From the NCBI GenBank assembly GCA_903901975.1, contig CAIUTB010000068.1, forward strand, positions 1-32,388: a stretch of 32,388 nucleotides of DNA, written 5' to 3'. Position numbers and translations under genes: made by a program. The stretch comes from an uncultured Bacteroidales bacterium (GTDB lineage: Bacteria; Bacteroidota; Bacteroidia; Bacteroidales; Paludibacteraceae). The notes under the pieces are model-generated. The model saw only the letters and a program-made list of their open reading frames with translations. It ran no database searches and was not told the origin of the DNA. Position 1 is the stretch's first letter, and every line of letters starts with the position of its first letter. Positions 9,011 through 18,123 of this stretch are shown here, piece after piece.

Positions 9011-9016
9011 ATAGAA

Positions 9017-10024
9017 ATGAAGCTTTCCATCATAGTCCCGATTTATAATGTTGAGGCATACCTTCCAAGCTGTTTGGATAGCCTGCTGGAACAGGATATT
9101 TCACATAATGATTACGAAATCATTTGTGTGAATGACTGTTCGCCCGATAATTCGAGATCTGTAGTGCTGGATTATCAAAAGAAATTCTCCAATATCAGAT
9201 TAATCGATCATAAGGAAAATAAAAAATTAAGTGCGGCACGCAATACCGGTTTTGATAAAGCAAAAGGAGATTTAATCTGGTTTGTTGACTCAGATGATAT
9301 GGTACAACCAAATTGTCTGGCAGATATTCTGTTAAAATCTCAAAATACTGAGGTTTTATTATTTAATTTTAATAAATGTGATATTGAAAATAAAATAATC
9401 GAAGAAGCAGCTGTATTTCGGAATAGCACTATCCAAACAGGAATAGAGTTTGTTAATGATACTTTCGGCAGCTCTTTTGTTTATCATATTGGATTTGTTT
9501 GGCGAATGATTTTTTCTGCAAAATATCTTCGTGCTATACATGCTAAATTTCCCGAAGGAGTTTTTTGGGAAGATACTGTGTATATGCCCCGTACCATAAT
9601 ATTAGCCGAAAGAGTAGCATCAATAGCCAATTCGTATTACATTTACCGAACCAACGCAGCTTCAATCACGCAAGTCACAAATCGTGAACACAGGGCTGAT
9701 TTGCTTTATCAGTTTGCTTTTAATACCGGTTCTGATTTAATTGCCTTTTCAAAAGAAATTGAAGGTTTGTATCCCGAAATGTCGAAAGTGTTTTTTGACC
9801 GCTCGAAATGGTATATTAATAGTTTTGGGTATCGCATACTTCGGGCTGATAGTAAGCAAATCAGATTGTTTTTTGAGTTAATTTCAAAAAACAGAGAATT
9901 CGTTTTAACACTAATGCCTTTTATGACTAAATTCAACCGTTTTCTGTGCGAAAATCAAAAGTTGGGATTTATACTTACAAGAATCATTTCTCCACTTTAT
10001 AAACTGAAGAATAAATTAAAATAA
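9017..10024 (+). CDS. Family 2 glycosyltransferase (YNVExYL group)
   Basis: A 335-residue GT2 enzyme. It shows LSIIVPIYNVEAYLPSCLDS at 3-22, the ND-C-S-P-D-N nucleotide loop at 39-45 and DSDD at 91-94. FWEDTVYMPR later in the chain is the usual acidic catalytic segment. Its first 100 residues closely resemble the transferase at 15220-16197 (same YNVE, CLDSLL-QDI and DSDD pattern), so the two are likely duplicates that diverged in acceptor specificity. The next gene starts only 1 bp after its stop. Confidence 0.9.
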   Translation: MKLSIIVPIYNVEAYLPSCLDSLLEQDISHNDYEIICVNDCSPDNSRSVVLDYQKKFSNIRLIDHKENKKLSAARNTGFDKAKGDLIWFVDSDDMVQPNCLADILLKSQNTEVLLFNFNKCDIENKIIEEAAVFRNSTIQTGIEFVNDTFGSSFVYHIGFVWRMIFSAKYLRAIHAKFPEGVFWEDTVYMPRTIILAERVASIANSYYIYRTNAASITQVTNREHRADLLYQFAFNTGSDLIAFSKEIEGLYPEMSKVFFDRSKWYINSFGYRILRADSKQIRLFFELISKNREFVLTLMPFMTKFNRFLCENQKLGFILTRIISPLYKLKNKLK

Positions 10025-10025
10025 T

Positions 10026-10997
10026 ATGAATTCGTCTTTTCAAACCCCGATACTACTTCTTACGTTTAATCGCCCCATTCATACCCAAAAGGTGTTTGAC
10101 GAGATTAAAAAGCAAAAACCTGCCCGTTTATTTGTTTTTCAGGATGGAGTGCGTGCCGGAAACAAAACGGATATTGAAAAATCCGGGGCGGTTCAGGCTA
10201 TTTTCCAAAATTCTATTGACTGGGAATGTGAGTTAAAAACCAATTTCTCCGAAATTAATCTTGGCTGCGGTCAGGGACCGGCCACAGGTATTTCGTGGTT
10301 TTTTGAGCATGTTGATCAGGGTTTGATTTTTGAAGATGATGCAGTTCCTGCCCCCGATTTTTTTGATTATGCTGCTGAATTATTGCAAAAATATAAAGAT
10401 GTTGATTCTGTGAAAGTGATTGGCAGCATGAATTTAAATGGAAAATCCTATGGCGATGGATCGTATCATTTCAGTATGGTTAATCGTAATTTGTGTGCCT
10501 GGGCTACCTGGAAAAGAGCATGGTCAGGTTTTGACTATTATATGAAAGATGTGACGAGGAAAGATTTGAGGCGTTCTATGGATTTTTACCACGTTACTCT
10601 TCGCGAAAAAGATTATTGGTGCGACCGCTTAGATGAAATTCATAAAGATTGTTTGAATAATTCAAGCTGGGATATGCAGTTTATTATGTCTGTCTGGCTG
10701 AATGGGGGTATCGGAATTTTTCCAAATGTAAATCTTTCATCTAATATAGGTTTTGATATGGAAGGGACACATGCTAATACCGATGATAATCTGGCTGCAA
10801 ATATCGGGCTTAATGAAATTTTGCCATTAATTCATCCTAAGTCAATTAAAATTAACAGAATTGCAGATTTGAATTATCATAAACTCTATTTTCAACCTTT
10901 TGAATATGGTTTGAAAGGCTTGAAGCGTTGGCCATTTAGAATGAATAAAAAAATTAAACGATTTTTTGGAATTAAAGGTAGCTGGATAAAAAAATGA
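10026..10997 (+). CDS. GNT-I/HlpA-like nucleotide-diphospho-sugar transferase
   Basis: A 323-residue GT-A protein. [20 protein letters not shown] at 7-26 is the first strand and helix, [15 protein letters not shown] at 99-113 carries the EDD metal-binding motif, and the later [10 protein letters not shown] block is typical of bacterial proteins related to GNT-I-like transferases, often annotated HlpA-like. It is expected to add one sugar during glycan assembly. It overlaps the acyltransferase gene downstream by 4 bp (ATGA), so the two are probably translated together. Confidence 0.82.
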   Translation: MNSSFQTPILLLTFNRPIHTQKVFDEIKKQKPARLFVFQDGVRAGNKTDIEKSGAVQAIFQNSIDWECELKTNFSEINLGCGQGPATGISWFFEHVDQGLIFEDDAVPAPDFFDYAAELLQKYKDVDSVKVIGSMNLNGKSYGDGSYHFSMVNRNLCAWATWKRAWSGFDYYMKDVTRKDLRRSMDFYHVTLREKDYWCDRLDEIHKDCLNNSSWDMQFIMSVWLNGGIGIFPNVNLSSNIGFDMEGTHANTDDNLAANIGLNEILPLIHPKSIKINRIADLNYHKLYFQPFEYGLKGLKRWPFRMNKKIKRFFGIKGSWIKK

Positions 10998-11671
10998 AAA
11001 AGAAAATATTCTATTTTTTGCAAAAACTGATAGGCTTAATCCTAAATAAGCCCATTATTCCCGATGGTAAAGTGTCCGGGTATTCAATACTTAAATCGCA
11101 AAAAGCTAATTTTAAGGCTTCTGAAAAGGTGAAATACGAAGCCCCGTTTTTCTTTAGCGATGTAGAAGTTGGTGATTATACAGTCATAAAAAATAACGTT
11201 GTGATAAACAATACTGTTATCGGGAAATTTTCATCAATTGGTGCGGGATTTATGTGTGGAATGGGTATTCATCCCACCAATGGAATCAGCACCAACGCCA
11301 TGTTTTATTCTACTTCGGGAATTAATGGTTATAGTTTGGTTACCGAAACCAAAATTGTCGAAAACAAGCCTGTAGTTATTGGTAATGATGTGTATATTGG
11401 TATAAATGTCACCATTTTGGATGGAGTTACAATTGGTGATGGAGCGATGATAGGAGCGGGTGCTGTGGTAACAAAAGATATAGCACCTTATGCTATAGCA
11501 GTAGGAGTGCCTGCAAAAGTTGTAAAATACCGTTTCGAACAAAATCAGATCGAAAAATTACTTAAAATTAAATGGTGGAATTTTGCTGACGAAAAATTGC
11601 AGGAGGTTGAAAAGTATTTTTTTGATATTGATTTGTTTATAGAAAAATCGAGTGCTAATATTGATAATTAA
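10994..11671 (+). CDS. CatB/XAT-type hexapeptide O-acyltransferase
   Basis: A 225-residue left-handed beta-helix protein. Hexapeptide turns run from about residue 45 (VEVGDYTVI) through [34 protein letters not shown]. The extended loop with GMGIHPTNG contains the histidine expected to act in catalysis in this family, and the tail ([13 protein letters not shown]) is characteristic of CatB-like enzymes. It likely acetylates a sugar hydroxyl of the glycan or its precursor. The start is coupled to the preceding transferase by an ATGA overlap, which points to the sugar added by that enzyme as a candidate substrate (inference). Confidence 0.87.
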   Translation: MKKKIFYFLQKLIGLILNKPIIPDGKVSGYSILKSQKANFKASEKVKYEAPFFFSDVEVGDYTVIKNNVVINNTVIGKFSSIGAGFMCGMGIHPTNGISTNAMFYSTSGINGYSLVTETKIVENKPVVIGNDVYIGINVTILDGVTIGDGAMIGAGAVVTKDIAPYAIAVGVPAKVVKYRFEQNQIEKLLKIKWWNFADEKLQEVEKYFFDIDLFIEKSSANIDN

Positions 11672-11676
11672 ATAGC

Positions 11677-12750
11677 ATGGCCAAGTTTAAATTTTTTTAC
11701 CTGTTACTTTTTTGTTTTATCTCATTTCAGGGTATTTCCGGAAAAATGAAGGTTGTTTTTCGTTACGATGATTTTATTCTTAAAACTGATAAAGTTAACG
11801 AACAGGTAGTCAGAACATTTCAGGATAATCACATTCCTTTGGTTTTGGGTGTGATTCCCTGTGATTCCAATGAAAATTTTATTCTTGAAAAACCTTATTT
11901 ATTTTTACCGGTATTAAAAACCGGTTTGAAAAATAATTCAATTGAAATAGCCTTACATGGTTTGACACATCAGCAAATTGTACGTGGTGAATTTGATGGG
12001 ATTAGCATGACAGAACAGAACAGACGAATACAAAAGGGAAAGAGCTTCTTAGACTCTGTTTTTCAAACAAATATCAAAACTTTTATTCCTCCGTTTAACT
12101 CTTATGATAAAAACACATTGCAGGTATTGGTAAACAACAGATTTACAGTCATTTCATCAGCCTTATGTTTCGGTCAGTCTACTGTAAATGCTGAATTGCA
12201 GTATGCTCCCGAAACCATTGAAAACTTCAAAGAGTTAATACCGGTCTTAACCCGAAACAGGAATAGAAATGGAGTTGTGATAGTGATGTTTCACGACTAT
12301 ACCTTTAAAAAGAATTATAGTATTTCTGAGTTGCAAACCGTTTTAGAGTCTGTTAATAAGTTGGACTTTGTAACATGCACCACATTCAACAAACTGGGTG
12401 AAGGTTCTGAACAGTTAGATGAGAGACGAATAAATGCTAATCTGGAAAGTAATTTACTCTCAAAAAAACTCAAATTGAATGCTGTAATTCAAACAACGGT
12501 TTTTGCTTCTACGATTCGAATTGTAAATTTAATTGCTTATTTGCTATTGTCAGTATTCTTCTACTTTTTGACATACTTGATATTTTCAAAAAACAAAAAA
12601 ATAAGAACTTACAGACATGCAATATGTCTGTTAATGGTAATTGTTCCGACCGGATTATTTGTGTGGTTTCATGTGCTTACACCCATGGTTTTGCTTGCTT
12701 TTGCGGTTTCACTATCAGTAATGGTCTCACTATTTTCGAAATTTAAATGA
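11677..12750 (+). CDS. DUF2334-like polysaccharide deacetylase with C-terminal membrane domain
   Basis: A 357-residue protein with three parts. Residues 1-22 look like a signal peptide or membrane anchor (FFYLLLFCFISFQGISG). Residues 25-240 look like a DUF2334/NodB-type barrel with RYDD at 29-32, HGLTH at 94-98, PPFNSYD at 138-144 and FHDY at 205-208, which supply the aspartate and histidine pattern of metal-dependent deacetylases. About three hydrophobic segments follow (roughly 281-303, 314-331, 334-354). The catalytic domain would face the periplasm, suggesting glycan editing after export or polymerisation. The C-terminal membrane part is unusual for the family. Substrate is unknown. Confidence 0.78.
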   Translation: MAKFKFFYLLLFCFISFQGISGKMKVVFRYDDFILKTDKVNEQVVRTFQDNHIPLVLGVIPCDSNENFILEKPYLFLPVLKTGLKNNSIEIALHGLTHQQIVRGEFDGISMTEQNRRIQKGKSFLDSVFQTNIKTFIPPFNSYDKNTLQVLVNNRFTVISSALCFGQSTVNAELQYAPETIENFKELIPVLTRNRNRNGVVIVMFHDYTFKKNYSISELQTVLESVNKLDFVTCTTFNKLGEGSEQLDERRINANLESNLLSKKLKLNAVIQTTVFASTIRIVNLIAYLLLSVFFYFLTYLIFSKNKKIRTYRHAICLLMVIVPTGLFVWFHVLTPMVLLAFAVSLSVMVSLFSKFK

Positions 12751-12764
12751 AAAACAAATAAGAA

Positions 12765-13592
12765 ATGCCCATACTGACTATTATAACAATTAATTACAAT
12801 AATGCTGAAGGTTTACAGAAAACCATGGAAAGCATTCTGAATCAAACTTCAAATGATTTTGAATACATTATAGTTGATGGCAAGTCTGGCGATGCTAGTG
12901 TGGAAATAATTCGAAAGTTTGAAGGTTTGAAAGTTCGTGACTTTTTATGGATTAGTGAGAAAGATTTGGGCATTTACCATGCCATGAACAAAGGAATCGA
13001 GTTGGCTAAAGGAGAATATATTCAGTTCGTCAACTCGGGTGATTTGTTGGCAGCCAATGATGTGACTGCCCGAATGCTTGAAAAACTGGAGGTTCTGAGA
13101 TCAGAATCAGAGGTCAACATACTCTATGGAAATATGTTAAAGCCATACAAAGGCAAAATAATACAGGACAAAGGATTTGCCGGCAGGCAGCCTGCGATGC
13201 ATGATTTTTATAATGGCACACTTAATCACTCCCCAACTTATATAAAGCGCTCATTATTTGATAAATATGGCTTGTACGACCAAAATCTGAAAATTGTTTC
13301 GGATTGGAAATGGTTTTTGCAGGCGATTGCATTTAACCAAATTCAGATTGCTTATTATGATATTGATGTAACCATTTTTGACTTGACAGGTATAAGTACA
13401 GTCAATTCTTCGCTTGACAAAGCTGAACGCCGCCGCGTACTCGAAGAAATGTTGCCACTTTCGGTATTGCACGATTACGATCAATATGCTTACTCCATGA
13501 ATCAGTTGAAAAGAATAAACCGCTATTGGATTAGTCGTAAATTATTTTTCTTAATGGAACGAATGTTGTTTAAAATGGAAAAAAGGTTTTAA
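12765..13592 (+). CDS. Family 2 glycosyltransferase (NSGD variant)
   Basis: A 275-residue GT2 protein of the short type. PILTIITINYNNAEGLQKTM at 2-21 is the first strand and helix, ISEKDLGIYHAMNKGIELAKG follows at 63-83, and FVNSGD at 88-93 replaces the usual DxD, as is common in this GT2 subgroup. HSPTYIKRSLFDKYGLYD and SDWKWFLQA later are typical of the acceptor half. The gene ends a tight run that began at 1840; an AT-rich gap of 363 bp follows. Confidence 0.88.
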   Translation: MPILTIITINYNNAEGLQKTMESILNQTSNDFEYIIVDGKSGDASVEIIRKFEGLKVRDFLWISEKDLGIYHAMNKGIELAKGEYIQFVNSGDLLAANDVTARMLEKLEVLRSESEVNILYGNMLKPYKGKIIQDKGFAGRQPAMHDFYNGTLNHSPTYIKRSLFDKYGLYDQNLKIVSDWKWFLQAIAFNQIQIAYYDIDVTIFDLTGISTVNSSLDKAERRRVLEEMLPLSVLHDYDQYAYSMNQLKRINRYWISRKLFFLMERMLFKMEKRF

Positions 13593-13955
13593 AGTAGCAA
13601 TTTAATTATGAGTAATGATATGACTAAAAATTTAGAATCATTTAGTTTGATAAAAAATACATGAAATCATTATTAAGATTATATGCTGAAATTATTCAAA
13701 TTAGAAAACTTATTAATCCTGATGACTTTTCGAATGTTAAGAACTATCTCAATACGCATTTTAAAATTATAAATCAATACAACATATTAAATACAAACAT
13801 GGGTTGTGTAAAGAAATATCTTTATATTATTTACCAATAGGTATTTATTTAATTTACTTGTTTACTCCATAATTTTAAAACGAAATTTATTTGCTCATAA
13901 AATTAAGTAATTTATTTCATTTATAACATAATACAATTTGTGAAAAACATCTATT
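13593..13955. other. AT-rich gap with one possible small ORF
   Basis: This 363-bp stretch is much richer in A/T than its neighbours. It holds the 59-codon ORF listed separately and no clear promoter, terminator or repeat. It may be what remains of a lost gene in the cluster. Confidence 0.6.
13661..13840 (+). CDS. Possible small hypothetical protein or gene remnant (59 aa)
   Basis: An ATG-to-TAG frame encoding 59 residues, starting MKSLLRLYAEIIQIRKL. The first 45 residues look protein-like (amphipathic helix-like pattern, NPDDFSNVKNYL), while the end is rich in I, Y and N as expected of random AT-rich DNA. It has no recognised family. It could be a genuine small gene or the N-terminal remnant of a decayed polysaccharide gene. 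Evidence is weak. Confidence 0.3.
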   Translation: MKSLLRLYAEIIQIRKLINPDDFSNVKNYLNTHFKIINQYNILNTNMGCVKKYLYIIYQ

Positions 13956-14918
13956 ATGGGAAATTCAACAATGGTTTCGGTACTAATTTGTACCTATAAT
14001 CAGGAAGATACTATATCACAAACAATAGACTCTGTCTTGATTCAGGATGTGAATTTTGATTTCGAGATTATTATCGGAGATGATTGTAGTACCGACAATA
14101 CTCCTCAAATTTGTGAAGCATATCAAAAAAAACATCCACATTTGATAAAATTGGCTCACATTAGCAGGAATGTTGGTGTTGTGCAGAATTGGTTAACATG
14201 TGTAGCTCTGTCCAACGGAAAATTTATTACCAGCTGTGCCGGCGATGATTTTTGGCATAATACCCAAAAGCTTCAGATTCAGATTGATTACATGGAGCAA
14301 CACCCCGAATGCGGGGTGTTGCATACCGATTATAATATACTGAATTCGGTAACTAACGAGCTTGTTGAATTTAATAATAAACAAAGAAATACCCTTATTC
14401 CTGAAGGAAAACAACAGAAAAATATATTTAACGGTGGACTTAAGATATGTGCTCCAACTGCCTGCATCCGAAAATCATTGTTTGATAAATATGTGCCTGT
14501 TGATAAATATGTTGAGTTAAATTTTCCGATTGAAGACTGGCCAACCTGGATAATTCTATCGGCATATTCCGACATCAATTATCTTCCGGTTTCTACGGTT
14601 ACATACCGGCACGGACATGAATCGCTCAGTAATTCAGCGAGTTATCCTAAAATTGTTGCCCGATTTAAAAGGGAAAAATTAATGTATCAATTTTTGTGCG
14701 AGTTGTTCCCCACTGATCTTCCATTCGATGCAAAGGGCTATGATGTGTACGTTCAAGCTGTACTTTTGAATACAGCATTTAAGAACAATGATTACCTTCA
14801 TGCTAAAGAATACGGTAAATTACTTTTTCAGTCGGGTGTAAAGAATTTAAAAGTTTTTTCGGCTCTTAACCCCATTTTATTTTACATTTACACAATTTTA
14901 AAAGAAACAAGAAAATGA
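13956..14918 (+). CDS. Family 2 glycosyltransferase
   Basis: A 320-residue GT2 enzyme. MVSVLICTYNQEDTISQTID at 6-25, IGDDCSTDNT at 40-49 and CAGDDFW at 94-100 mark the nucleotide-binding core. Met6 is an equally good start because it lies immediately before the first strand. It matches the transferase at 4398-5360 in length and motif order. Its coding sequence contains a perfect 11-bp inverted repeat at 14297-14322 where the protein reads QHPECGVLH. It is isolated by non-coding gaps on both sides. Confidence 0.9.
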   Translation: MGNSTMVSVLICTYNQEDTISQTIDSVLIQDVNFDFEIIIGDDCSTDNTPQICEAYQKKHPHLIKLAHISRNVGVVQNWLTCVALSNGKFITSCAGDDFWHNTQKLQIQIDYMEQHPECGVLHTDYNILNSVTNELVEFNNKQRNTLIPEGKQQKNIFNGGLKICAPTACIRKSLFDKYVPVDKYVELNFPIEDWPTWIILSAYSDINYLPVSTVTYRHGHESLSNSASYPKIVARFKREKLMYQFLCELFPTDLPFDAKGYDVYVQAVLLNTAFKNNDYLHAKEYGKLLFQSGVKNLKVFSALNPILFYIYTILKETRK

Positions 14919-15219
14919 TTTTCAATAGTATATATAAGTAGTGAAAATGATATAATGTCCCATTTAATACAAAAAATCAAACACATAGTTCACATAGTGA
15001 CATAGCCTTACATAGAAAAACTAAAAATTAGCTAACATAGTGTCATAGCTTATTCAACAGAACTATATGTACTATGTTTTCAAAGAAATATACTCTGTGT
15101 AACTATGTAACTAAATGTAACTATGTGATTAAAAAACAGGACATTTAATTATTCCTCTTACTTAAACGCGATCAAAGGTTTTTTATAATAGTCAAAATAT
15201 TGTAAGGCAACAACGAATA
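14919..15219. other. Intergenic gap filled by a palindromic repeat
   Basis: The 301 bp between two GT2 genes contain no plausible ORF. About two thirds (14951-15151) is the CATAGT/ACTATG inverted repeat listed separately. The remaining flanks are plain AT-rich sequence without an exact TAnnTTTG box. Confidence 0.8.
14951..15151. repeat. About 200-bp imperfect inverted repeat of CATAGT words
   Basis: The left arm repeats ACATAG (around 14982, 14991, 15000, 15010, 15035) and the right arm repeats ACTATG (around 15071, 15101, 15120). The segments cacatagttcacatagtgac and gtaactaaatgtaactatgt are close reverse complements. The ends carry taatgtcc (14953-14960) and ggacattta (15139-15147), so the whole unit could fold as one long hairpin with MITE-like ends. 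There is no coding capacity. I associate such words with dispersed intergenic repeats in Bacteroidota. Confidence 0.8.
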
Positions 15220-16197
15220 ATGAAATTACTTAGTATTATTGTTCCGGTTTATAATGTCGAGAAATATCTGTCAAAATGTCTTGATAGTTTATTAGCTCAG
15301 GATATTCCGGTTTCCGATTACGAAATTATAATTGTAAATGATGGCTCAACCGACGGCAGCTTAGTCATTGCAGAATCCTATTGTCAAACAAATTCAAATA
15401 TCCGGGTAATCTCGCAATCAAACAAAGGTTTAGGTGGAGCGAGAAATACCGGTATACGTTCATCAGAAGGTAAGTATTTGTTTTTTGTGGATTCAGATGA
15501 TACTATTCAGAAAAATACCTTAAAGCCTTTGTTGGAATGTATGGAATCAAAGAAACCTGAAGTTTTGAGATTTAATCATGAGGCCGTTGACGAAGATGGA
15601 AAAATAATTCCAAAGACCAAAAATGCGACAAAAAATACCGTTTTTAGTGAAAAAATTGTAGATGGTGAAACATTTTTGTCGGAATACCTCGGATGGGCCT
15701 GTTATGTTTGGGCTTTCATGTTCGATGCATCTTTCATAAAAAGTAATGCATTATTTTTTGAGGAAAATTTGTATATTGAAGATGTTGAATGGATAATACG
15801 ATTGATGCCCAAAGTTAAACGCGTTTGTTCGCTTAACTTGCTGGTTTATTATTATTTACAGCGAATAGGGTCAATAACCCAAAGTGTTCAGACTGAAAAA
15901 CGGAACAAACTTTTACATGATGGTTTATTTGTGTTAAGTAAATTGAATTTATTATCGAAGGAAACCCAAAACCGAAAAACCAAATTGTGGGCAGAAGGGA
16001 TGATATCAATTTCGTTAATGTGGATTTTAGATTTTCTTTCGAATGAAACATCAGCGAAGAGAAAAACAGTAATTAATGGTTTTAAAAATGATGGAATTTT
16101 ACCTTTAACAGCCTATCATTTCACCAACAAACAATTGTTGAATGTTTTGCTGATAAACCTGAGTCCTGATCTTTACTGCTATTTGAGAAAGAAATAA
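15220..16197 (+). CDS. Family 2 glycosyltransferase (YNVExYL group)
   Basis: A 325-residue GT2 enzyme with LSIIVPVYNVEKYLSKCLDS at 4-23, VNDGSTDGS at 39-47, GGARNTGI at 72-79 and DSDD at 91-94. YIEDVEWIIRLMPK later is the acidic catalytic region. Its N-terminal domain is closely similar in pattern to the gene at 9017-10024, indicating duplication within the cluster. It is followed by an acyltransferase gene after 46 bp. Confidence 0.9.
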   Translation: MKLLSIIVPVYNVEKYLSKCLDSLLAQDIPVSDYEIIIVNDGSTDGSLVIAESYCQTNSNIRVISQSNKGLGGARNTGIRSSEGKYLFFVDSDDTIQKNTLKPLLECMESKKPEVLRFNHEAVDEDGKIIPKTKNATKNTVFSEKIVDGETFLSEYLGWACYVWAFMFDASFIKSNALFFEENLYIEDVEWIIRLMPKVKRVCSLNLLVYYYLQRIGSITQSVQTEKRNKLLHDGLFVLSKLNLLSKETQNRKTKLWAEGMISISLMWILDFLSNETSAKRKTVINGFKNDGILPLTAYHFTNKQLLNVLLINLSPDLYCYLRKK

Positions 16198-16243
16198 AAC
16201 CGAAAAACAGCAATTATAAACTGAGTAACCAATTATAAATCAG

Positions 16244-16792
16244 ATGAATATAATCAGAAAAATATTAGATGTTCTGAGAGGAGAGCAATCACTCGAAAAA
16301 TTAATTAACAAGGGTCTTAAAGTAGGCAAAAATTTCAGCCGAATGTCCGGTGTTATTATTGACCCATCTCATTGTTGGCATATCGAAATAGGTGATGATG
16401 TGATTTTAGCTCCTAAAGTACATATTTTGGCTCACGATGCAAGTACGAAACTATTTCTGAATTATACACGAATTGCCAATGTTAAAATCGGCAATCGTGT
16501 ATTTATTGGTGCCGGAAGCATTATTTTGCCCGGAGTGAGTATTGGCAACAATGTGGTTATTGGTGCCGGAAGTGTGGTTTCGAAAGATATTGCTTCTGAT
16601 TCAGTTGCCGTGGGAATACCTGCAAAGATTATTTGTAGTTTAGATGAATATCTTGAAAAAGAGAAGCTGAAAATGAATGAAAATAATGTTTTTAACGGGG
16701 ACTTCACGATGAGAAATCCCGATTTTTCAACCGAACAGCAGAATAAAATGATTCAATCCTGCCAAACCTTCGGAGAAGCATTTGTAGAATGA
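16244..16792 (+). CDS. Hexapeptide-repeat acyltransferase (maltose O-acetyltransferase-like)
   Basis: A 182-residue left-handed beta-helix protein. HIEIGDDVILAPKVHILAHD contains the histidine typical of this family's active site. It is followed by VKIGNRVFIGAGSIILPGVS and VVIGAGSVVSKDIASDSVAVGIPAK. A charged 40-residue tail after the helix is longer than usual and has no known role. It probably O- or N-acetylates a sugar in the glycan. Substrate cannot be determined. Confidence 0.87.
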   Translation: MNIIRKILDVLRGEQSLEKLINKGLKVGKNFSRMSGVIIDPSHCWHIEIGDDVILAPKVHILAHDASTKLFLNYTRIANVKIGNRVFIGAGSIILPGVSIGNNVVIGAGSVVSKDIASDSVAVGIPAKIICSLDEYLEKEKLKMNENNVFNGDFTMRNPDFSTEQQNKMIQSCQTFGEAFVE

Positions 16793-16807
16793 AAGTTATA
16801 CCGATTG

Positions 16808-16860
16808 TACAAACAATATAGCCCTATTTCGACTTTGTCTTATTGTTCTATTTGTTTGTA
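16808..16860. repeat. Imperfect 13-14 bp inverted repeat
   Basis: tacaaacaatatag (16808-16821) and ctatttgtttgta (16848-16860) pair with one bulge around a 26-nt loop. A second, smaller pair, AAAATGA/TCATTTT, lies at 16889-16909. Neither is followed by a clear T-run, so termination is uncertain. Confidence 0.5.
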
Positions 16861-16957
16861 GACATCGGCATTAACAACAGTAGACCTGAAAATGACTTTG
16901 GGTCATTTTATATGTACAGTTGGTATTAAATGACATTTGAATTTTTTTGTTGATAAA

Positions 16958-18091
16958 ATGAAGGTAAAAATCGCATATTTGTTGGGTTCGTTGAATCGTG
17001 GAGGTACTGAAACCCTGCTATTGGATGTGTTTCGAAATGCAAAGGAAAACCACCTGAATGCAATTGGAATTTACCGAAAATCAGGAGCTTTGGAAACTGA
17101 TTTCCTCGGCAGTGGAATAACTATGCTTAATCTGCCAACCGGTAGAAATACAGTAAGTTATATTTTAAAACTTCGCAGATTGCTGTTGAAAAATGACATT
17201 CAGGTGGTTCATGCCCAACAGCCGATAGATGCATTTTATGCCCGCTTAGCCTCTTTTGGAACACGGATTAAAGTTGTACTGACTTTTCATGGCTACGACT
17301 TTAATGAAAGTAAATTGGGAACAGCCATTCTAAAACAGGCGATTAATCACAGCGATGCCAATGTATTTGTTAGTGATACTCAGCGTCAGTATTATGTCGA
17401 AAAATACAGGCTTAAAGTTGAAAATCAGCATGTTATTTACAATGGAATTTCGTTTGATAAGCTTGATTGTATTCCTGAGATTTCGGCAGATCAGGTGGAT
17501 ATCAAATTAAGAGATGAACTTCAGCTCAACCCCAACACTCTGTTATTGGGGACTGTTGGCAACTTTGTTCCCGGACGCGATCAGTTTAGCTTGTGTCGAT
17601 TTGTAAAACTGCTTGACGAGCAAAAAGTTGATTTTCATTTCGTATTTGTAGGGAAAAAATCGGAAGCTAATCCCCGGCTTTATGATGATTGTTATAATTT
17701 TTGTAAAGCGAATAATTTGCTGACCAAAATAAGCTTTTTAGGCTCAAGAAATGATGTGCCGTCTATCCTGAAGCAGCTTGATGCTTTCTTCTTTTCGACC
17801 GATCACGATACTTTTGGAATTGCAGTAGTGGAAGCCATGGCAGCAGCTATTCCTGTTTTTGTTAATGATTGGGAGGTGATGAACGAAATAACTTCCTCTG
17901 GAAAATACGCTACAGTATATAAAACAAAGGATGAAGCCGGTTTACTTCGGGAATTTATGCTATTTTTGCAAAACAAAAAAAACTACGAGTCCAAAGCCAC
18001 AGAAGCAGCCAGATTTTCCCGCGACTGTTACAGCATTGAAAAACATATTGAGAAGCTGAAAAATTTATATACTTCACTTTTAATTTTTTAA
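16958..18091 (+). CDS. Family 4 glycosyltransferase (GT-B)
   Basis: I place the start at the ATG at 16958, giving 377 residues, because the upstream in-frame TTG would only add an atypical hydrophobic stub before the first strand KVKIAYLLGSLNRGGTE (2-18). That glycine-rich loop is the usual GT4 N-terminal motif. LTFHGYD at 108-114 and LLLGTVGNFVPGRDQF at 195-210 open the two halves of the domain pair. The EX7E motif appears as D284 to E292 in DTFGIAVVEAMA, so the first glutamate is replaced by aspartate. It would transfer a sugar to the growing glycan at the cytoplasmic face. Confidence 0.9.
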   Translation: MKVKIAYLLGSLNRGGTETLLLDVFRNAKENHLNAIGIYRKSGALETDFLGSGITMLNLPTGRNTVSYILKLRRLLLKNDIQVVHAQQPIDAFYARLASFGTRIKVVLTFHGYDFNESKLGTAILKQAINHSDANVFVSDTQRQYYVEKYRLKVENQHVIYNGISFDKLDCIPEISADQVDIKLRDELQLNPNTLLLGTVGNFVPGRDQFSLCRFVKLLDEQKVDFHFVFVGKKSEANPRLYDDCYNFCKANNLLTKISFLGSRNDVPSILKQLDAFFFSTDHDTFGIAVVEAMAAAIPVFVNDWEVMNEITSSGKYATVYKTKDEAGLLREFMLFLQNKKNYESKATEAARFSRDCYSIEKHIEKLKNLYTSLLIF

Positions 18092-18123
18092 TTTTTTGTA
18101 TAAATCACTGAAATTCAGATTGA

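Noticed and set aside
16937-16957. TTG start giving a 384-aa GT4 protein
   Set aside because: The added residues form a short hydrophobic stub before the first strand; the ATG at 16958 fits the family start better.
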